DNA of 18,532 nucleotides, taken from the NCBI GenBank assembly GCA_027019045.1, contig JALUXI010000070.1, positions 1 to 18,532 on the forward strand, in the 5' to 3' direction. This DNA comes from Piscirickettsiaceae bacterium. GTDB lineage: Bacteria > Pseudomonadota > Gammaproteobacteria > Thiomicrospirales > Thiomicrospiraceae. The notes beneath the pieces were generated by a model, which saw only the letters and a list, made by a program, of their open reading frames with translations, was not told the DNA's origin and made no database searches. The position numbers and the translations under genes were made by a program. How positions within the stretch are numbered: the stretch's first letter is position 1; each line of letters begins with the position of its first letter. Shown piece after piece: positions 15,341 through 18,532 of this stretch.

Positions 15341-16240
15341 ATGTTATTTATTGCTAATACGGTGATGAAAGGGCCAAAGCAGGCCTACCTATTAGCGATA
15401 TTGTTAGCCTTTTTAACCCTGTGGTTTTCACCCGTTGGTTTCCTTTGGGGTGCAGTGATTGTTTTGGTCACTGTGCAGATCAATGCGACGGAAGGTGCAA
15501 AATTACTGTTAGCTAGCGCTTTAGTCCATACTTTGGCGACCTTGTTGGTCATCGGCAGTGCTTTACCCGCTTTGGCGGCGCTGATTGAGTTTGCGATGCC
15601 GGTATGGTTTTTTGCTGTACTTTTACGCCAAACACAATCATTAGAGCAGGTGTTAACGGCCATTGTGACAACTGTGGTTGGTGCAGTGTTACTGTTTTAT
15701 TTGGCAGTGGGTTCACCAGAACAGTGGTGGCTCCAACTCCTGAATAGCACCTTAAAGCCGCTTTTGGATCAAGCACAACTGCAGATGCCTGCGGATGCTT
15801 TACAACAATTTGCCCACATGCTGACCTTTTTGTTGGGGATGTTTATGGTGATGTTGTGGTATGGCATGGTGTTATTGGGTCGCTGGTGGCAAAGCAAGCT
15901 ATATTATCCAGGCCGGTTTCAGCAAGATTTTTATCAGCTGAAATTACCTGCTAGTTTGGTGTATGCCGCCATTGCCATTTCGGTTGCTGGATTGATTTTT
16001 AGTGACTCTATCCTCCTGATGGATATTTCAGGCGTGTTGATGGCGGGATTGATGTTCCAAGGGCTGGCCATTGCACACAAGGTCTTGAGTGACCGGGAAA
16101 GCCACAAGGCATGGTTGATTGGGTTATATTTTTTGATTTTTCTATTTCCACAAACAATTTTGATTTTGGCGACGATTGCGCTACTGGATTTCTGGTTAGA
16201 TTTCCGTAAGCTCAATAGTGAGCCAACCCCAAATGGGTAA
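15341..16240 (+). CDS. DUF2232 family polytopic membrane protein
   Basis: An integral membrane protein of 299 residues and unknown function. Hydrophobic segments fall at about residues 16-30, 33-47, 53-73, 75-95, 103-123, 158-180, 205-222, 225-247 and 257-288, suggesting eight or nine crossings, with an amphipathic loop around 125-157 and a charged RWWQSKLYYPGRF segment near 184. Size, topology and the place between rpsR and rplI match the DUF2232 family seen in this position in Pseudomonas and relatives. The ATG at 15341 follows rpsR by 13 bases with only a weak AGAAG ahead; an ATG at residue 9 is an alternative. Cotranscription with ribosomal proteins is evident from spacing. I do not assign a function; a transport or envelope role is only a guess. 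Confidence 0.85.
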   Translation: MLFIANTVMKGPKQAYLLAILLAFLTLWFSPVGFLWGAVIVLVTVQINATEGAKLLLASALVHTLATLLVIGSALPALAALIEFAMPVWFFAVLLRQTQSLEQVLTAIVTTVVGAVLLFYLAVGSPEQWWLQLLNSTLKPLLDQAQLQMPADALQQFAHMLTFLLGMFMVMLWYGMVLLGRWWQSKLYYPGRFQQDFYQLKLPASLVYAAIAISVAGLIFSDSILLMDISGVLMAGLMFQGLAIAHKVLSDRESHKAWLIGLYFLIFLFPQTILILATIALLDFWLDFRKLNSEPTPNG

Positions 16241-16262
16241 AATTTTTAAAGAGGTTTAAGCT

Positions 16263-16715
16263 ATGAAGGTTATTCTGCTTGAAAAAGTCCCTAATCTAGG
16301 TGATTTAGGTGATGTCGTATCGGTTAAAGCGGGTTATGCGCGTAACTATTTAATTCCACAAGGTAAAGCAAAACCTGCAACCAAAGAAAATTTGGCAGAT
16401 TTTGAAGCCCGTCGTGCTGAGCTTGAAAAACAAGCGGCTGAAGCCAAAGCAGCAGCAGAAGCTGTTTACGAGCAAATGAATGGAACGGTTGTTACCATTC
16501 CTGCTCAAGCGGGTGAAGAAGGTAAGCTGTTCGGTTCTGTTGGTACACAAGATATTGCCGATGCATTGATTGCGGCTGGTTTCGAAGTGGCGCGTCGTGA
16601 CATTCGTTTACCTGAAGGCGTATTGCGCCACATCGGTACTTATGAAATTGCGGTACAGCTTCACTCCGATGTTGTTGCTGACATCACTGTAGATGTGACA
16701 CCTGAAGAAGAATAA
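16263..16715 (+). CDS. rplI: 50S ribosomal protein L9
   Basis: L9 binds 23S rRNA near the L1 stalk and reaches across to neighbouring ribosomes. The 150-residue product begins with the RNA-binding domain MKVILLEKVPNLGDLGDVVSVK and GYARNYLIPQGKA, continues with the long Ala/Glu-rich connecting helix at about 45-75, and ends with the second globular domain (GKLFGSVGTQDIADAL). GAGG lies about eight bases before the ATG. It is the last gene of the rpsF operon and is followed by a strong terminator. Confidence 0.98.
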   Translation: MKVILLEKVPNLGDLGDVVSVKAGYARNYLIPQGKAKPATKENLADFEARRAELEKQAAEAKAAAEAVYEQMNGTVVTIPAQAGEEGKLFGSVGTQDIADALIAAGFEVARRDIRLPEGVLRHIGTYEIAVQLHSDVVADITVDVTPEEE

Positions 16716-16736
16716 TGTAATCATATTCTTTTCAGT

Positions 16737-16761
16737 AAAAAGGAGCTTCGGCTCCTTTTTT
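16737..16761 (+). terminator. Terminator of the rpsF-rplI operon
   Basis: AAAAAGGAGC pairs perfectly with GCTCCTTTTT across a TTCG tetraloop, with a T tract on the right arm. This is a textbook intrinsic terminator. Confidence 0.95.
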
Positions 16762-16801
16762 ATTTGATCTAAATCCAGTTTTCGAATTATATTTAATTCT
16801 C

Positions 16802-16829
16802 TTTTCAACTGCGTCCTCTGATTTATAAT
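16802..16829 (+). promoter_or_regulatory. Promoter candidate for dnaB
   Basis: TTTTCA (16802-16807, four of six consensus bases) and a perfect TATAAT (16824-16829) are 16 bases apart. The start would be near 16836, leaving a leader of about 30 bases to the dnaB ATG. Confidence 0.65.
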
Positions 16830-16865
16830 ATCGCTTTCCTGATTGATTAAGAAAGCTTCCTTCCT

Positions 16866-18335
16866 ATGGCAAACCTGCAAAAACCCTTTCCATCTTTACC
16901 TTCCAATAGTGTTGACTCAGCATTAATGAAAACCCCTCCCCATTCATTAGAAGCGGAACAGGCGGTGTTGGCCGGTTTGATGTTGGCAAATGATAAGATG
17001 GAAGATGTGATGGTGATCGTCAATGAGTATGATTTTTATACCCAAGCGCATCAAGCTATCTTTTCTACCATTCATGATTTGCATCAACAAAAACGGCCTT
17101 TTGACTTGGTCAGTGTGGTGGAAGCGCTAGAGAACAACGGTAAATTGGTGGAAGTCGGGGATAAAGCCTATTTGGTTGAGTTGGTACAAAACTCATCAGG
17201 CTCGGCGAACTTGGAATATTACGCTCAAATCGTTCGAGACAAGTCGATTTTAAGAAGCTTGATTAAAGATGCGAATGAGATTTCGGAAACCTGCTATTTC
17301 CCACAAGGCAAAAGCGTTCGGGATATTTTAGATATTGCAGAATCTAAAATCATGGCGATTGCCGAGCACGGTTCGGGCAAACAGCGTAACTATAAAACAA
17401 TGGAAACGCTGCTAGAAAGTGCTTTAAATAAGATTGATGAACTCTTTAGTTCTGAAGGGAATATTACTGGGATTGAAACCCACCTCACTGAATTTGATGA
17501 AGTCACTTCTGGTTTGCAAGCGGGGGATTTGATCATTGTCGCAGGGCGACCTTCGATGGGGAAAACCACTTTCTCGATGAATATGGCTGAAAATGTGGCG
17601 ACCAAAAGTGGGGTGCCAGTTGCGGTTTTCAGTATGGAGATGCCGGGTGAACAGCTTACGATGCGGATGCTCAGCTCCATTGGGCGTATTGATGCACAGA
17701 GAATGAGGACCGGGAAGTTGACACCTGAGGACTGGCCAAAGCTTAACCGTGCGGTAGGTCTCTTATCGAACGCTGAAGTCTATATTGATGATACACCTGC
17801 GTTGATGATTACCGAATTAAGAGCACGAGCTCGACGGATTGATATGGATATTCGCGAAAAACAGCGTAAGCAAGCCATGGAAGCGGGTGTTGAAGATCCT
17901 GAATCACAAGTGACAGGTTTGGGGCTAATCGTGATCGATTACCTGCAACTGATGCGAGGTTCTTCGGCCAATTCTGATAATCGAGTAAATGAAATTTCTG
18001 AAATCTCTCGTGGATTGAAGGCACTGGCTAAGGAGTTGAATATTCCGGTGATTGCACTGTCTCAGCTCAACCGTAGTTTGGAGCAACGACCTGACAAACG
18101 CCCTAAAATGTCAGATTTGCGGGAATCCGGCGCCATTGAACAGGATGCGGATTTGATTATCTTTATCTATCGAGATGAAGTGTACAACCCTGACAGCGAG
18201 GCGAAAGGGACAGCGGAGATTATCCTTGGGAAACATCGTAACGGTCCTTTGGCGAATATTCGTTTAACCTTTATTGGTGAGTACACCCGTTTCGAAAACT
18301 TTGCGGGCTTCCAAGACCCTGCAGAAAATTATTAG
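16866..18335 (+). CDS. dnaB: Replicative DNA helicase DnaB
   Basis: DnaB is the hexameric 5'-3' helicase that opens DNA ahead of the replisome and recruits primase. The 489-residue protein has the N-terminal collar domain (PPHSLEAEQAVLAGLML near residues 24-40), a linker, then the RecA-like domain with Walker A GRPSMGKT at 227-234, the FSMEMPGEQLTMRML segment, Walker B IVIDYLQLM with D358, SQLNRSLEQR and the arginine-finger region SDLRESGAIEQDADLI. A segment at about 326-351, rich in Arg, Lys, Gln and Glu, is roughly 20 residues longer than in E. coli. No intein is present. There is no Shine-Dalgarno; a pyrimidine tract CTTCCTTCCT abuts the ATG. An ATG at residue 21 is an alternative but also lacks one. 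alr follows after eight bases. Confidence 0.97.
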   Translation: MANLQKPFPSLPSNSVDSALMKTPPHSLEAEQAVLAGLMLANDKMEDVMVIVNEYDFYTQAHQAIFSTIHDLHQQKRPFDLVSVVEALENNGKLVEVGDKAYLVELVQNSSGSANLEYYAQIVRDKSILRSLIKDANEISETCYFPQGKSVRDILDIAESKIMAIAEHGSGKQRNYKTMETLLESALNKIDELFSSEGNITGIETHLTEFDEVTSGLQAGDLIIVAGRPSMGKTTFSMNMAENVATKSGVPVAVFSMEMPGEQLTMRMLSSIGRIDAQRMRTGKLTPEDWPKLNRAVGLLSNAEVYIDDTPALMITELRARARRIDMDIREKQRKQAMEAGVEDPESQVTGLGLIVIDYLQLMRGSSANSDNRVNEISEISRGLKALAKELNIPVIALSQLNRSLEQRPDKRPKMSDLRESGAIEQDADLIIFIYRDEVYNPDSEAKGTAEIILGKHRNGPLANIRLTFIGEYTRFENFAGFQDPAENY

Positions 18336-18343
18336 GACTGGCT

Positions 18344-18532
18344 GTGAGTTTTCGCCCTATTCGTGCTCGCATTGACCTGACTGCTTTAAAGCATAATCTA
18401 AAACAGGTGCGTCGTTTGGCACCTAAAAGTCGTGTAATGGCCGTGATTAAAGCCAATGGATATGGGCATGGCTTATTGACCGTCGCCAAAGCACTTAACC
18501 AAGCCGATGGATTTGTTGTCGCCTCTTTAGAT
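18344..18532 (+). CDS. alr: Alanine racemase, 5' part
   Basis: Alr interconverts L- and D-alanine with pyridoxal phosphate and supplies D-alanine for peptidoglycan. The first 63 codons are visible and the frame runs off the window end. The N-terminus RPIRARIDLTALKHNL and the cofactor motif AVIKANGYGHG, with the Schiff-base lysine at residue 36, are diagnostic. The start is GTG; AGGA (18334-18337) overlaps the dnaB stop codon and lies six bases upstream, which fixes this start. The dnaB-alr order is common in Gammaproteobacteria and the spacing implies one transcript. Confidence 0.95.
   Translation, partial: MSFRPIRARIDLTALKHNLKQVRRLAPKSRVMAVIKANGYGHGLLTVAKALNQADGFVVASLD

Noticed and set aside
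8815..18335. Inteins in dnaE or dnaB
   Set aside because: Both are common intein hosts, but the catalytic and Walker motifs are uninterrupted and lengths are near normal.
1..18532. A defence, phage or secondary-metabolite system
   Set aside because: Every substantial gene belongs to a recognised core family (two of unknown function), with no integrase, transposase, tRNA insertion point or compositional break seen.

Overview
The window is a stretch of core chromosome from a gammaproteobacterium with moderate GC. The order miaA-hfq-hflX-hflK-hflC-DUF2065-hisZ-purA is typical of non-enteric Gammaproteobacteria such as Pseudomonas-type genomes. The pair aat-infA and the run rpsF-rpsR-DUF2232-rplI-dnaB-alr point the same way. 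My guess from protein style and base composition is a sulfur oxidiser of the Thiomicrospira/Hydrogenovibrio/Thiomicrorhabdus group. That guess is not proven by anything in the window.

Layout. (1) 1-7485, plus strand: the 3' part of miaA (tRNA isopentenylation), hfq (RNA chaperone), a terminator-like hairpin, hflX (ribosome-associated GTPase), a small palindromic insertion, hflK-hflC (regulators of the FtsH protease), a strong terminator, a small DUF2065 membrane protein, hisZ (regulatory subunit for histidine synthesis) and purA (AMP synthesis). (2) 7506-8752: convergent terminators, then aat and infA on the minus strand. (3) 8753-12366: a short divergent promoter region with a 9-bp dyad, then dnaE (replicative polymerase alpha subunit). 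(4) 12367-14617: acs (acetyl-CoA synthetase) with its own leader and terminator. (5) 14620-16761: a ribosomal protein operon rpsF-rpsR-DUF2232-rplI with a clear promoter and a leader RNA resembling the S6:S18 autoregulatory motif. (6) 16802-18532: dnaB (replicative helicase) followed closely by the start of alr (alanine racemase), cut by the window end.

Functionally this is housekeeping: RNA modification and riboregulation, membrane protein quality control, nucleotide and histidine synthesis, translation, replication, acetate activation and cell wall precursor supply. I see no transposase, phage, CRISPR, defence or biosynthetic cluster.

The one clearly accessory item is a non-coding element of about 142 bp between hflX and hflK. 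It has terminal inverted repeats starting GTAACT, a nearly symmetric palindromic body and an 8-bp flanking duplication matching at 7 of 8 bases. These are the marks of a MITE moved by an IS66-like transposase. Other items worth a look are the dyad between aat and dnaE, the pyrimidine-rich translation starts of dnaE and dnaB that lack a Shine-Dalgarno sequence, the rpsF leader RNA and an insertion ahead of Walker B in DnaB.
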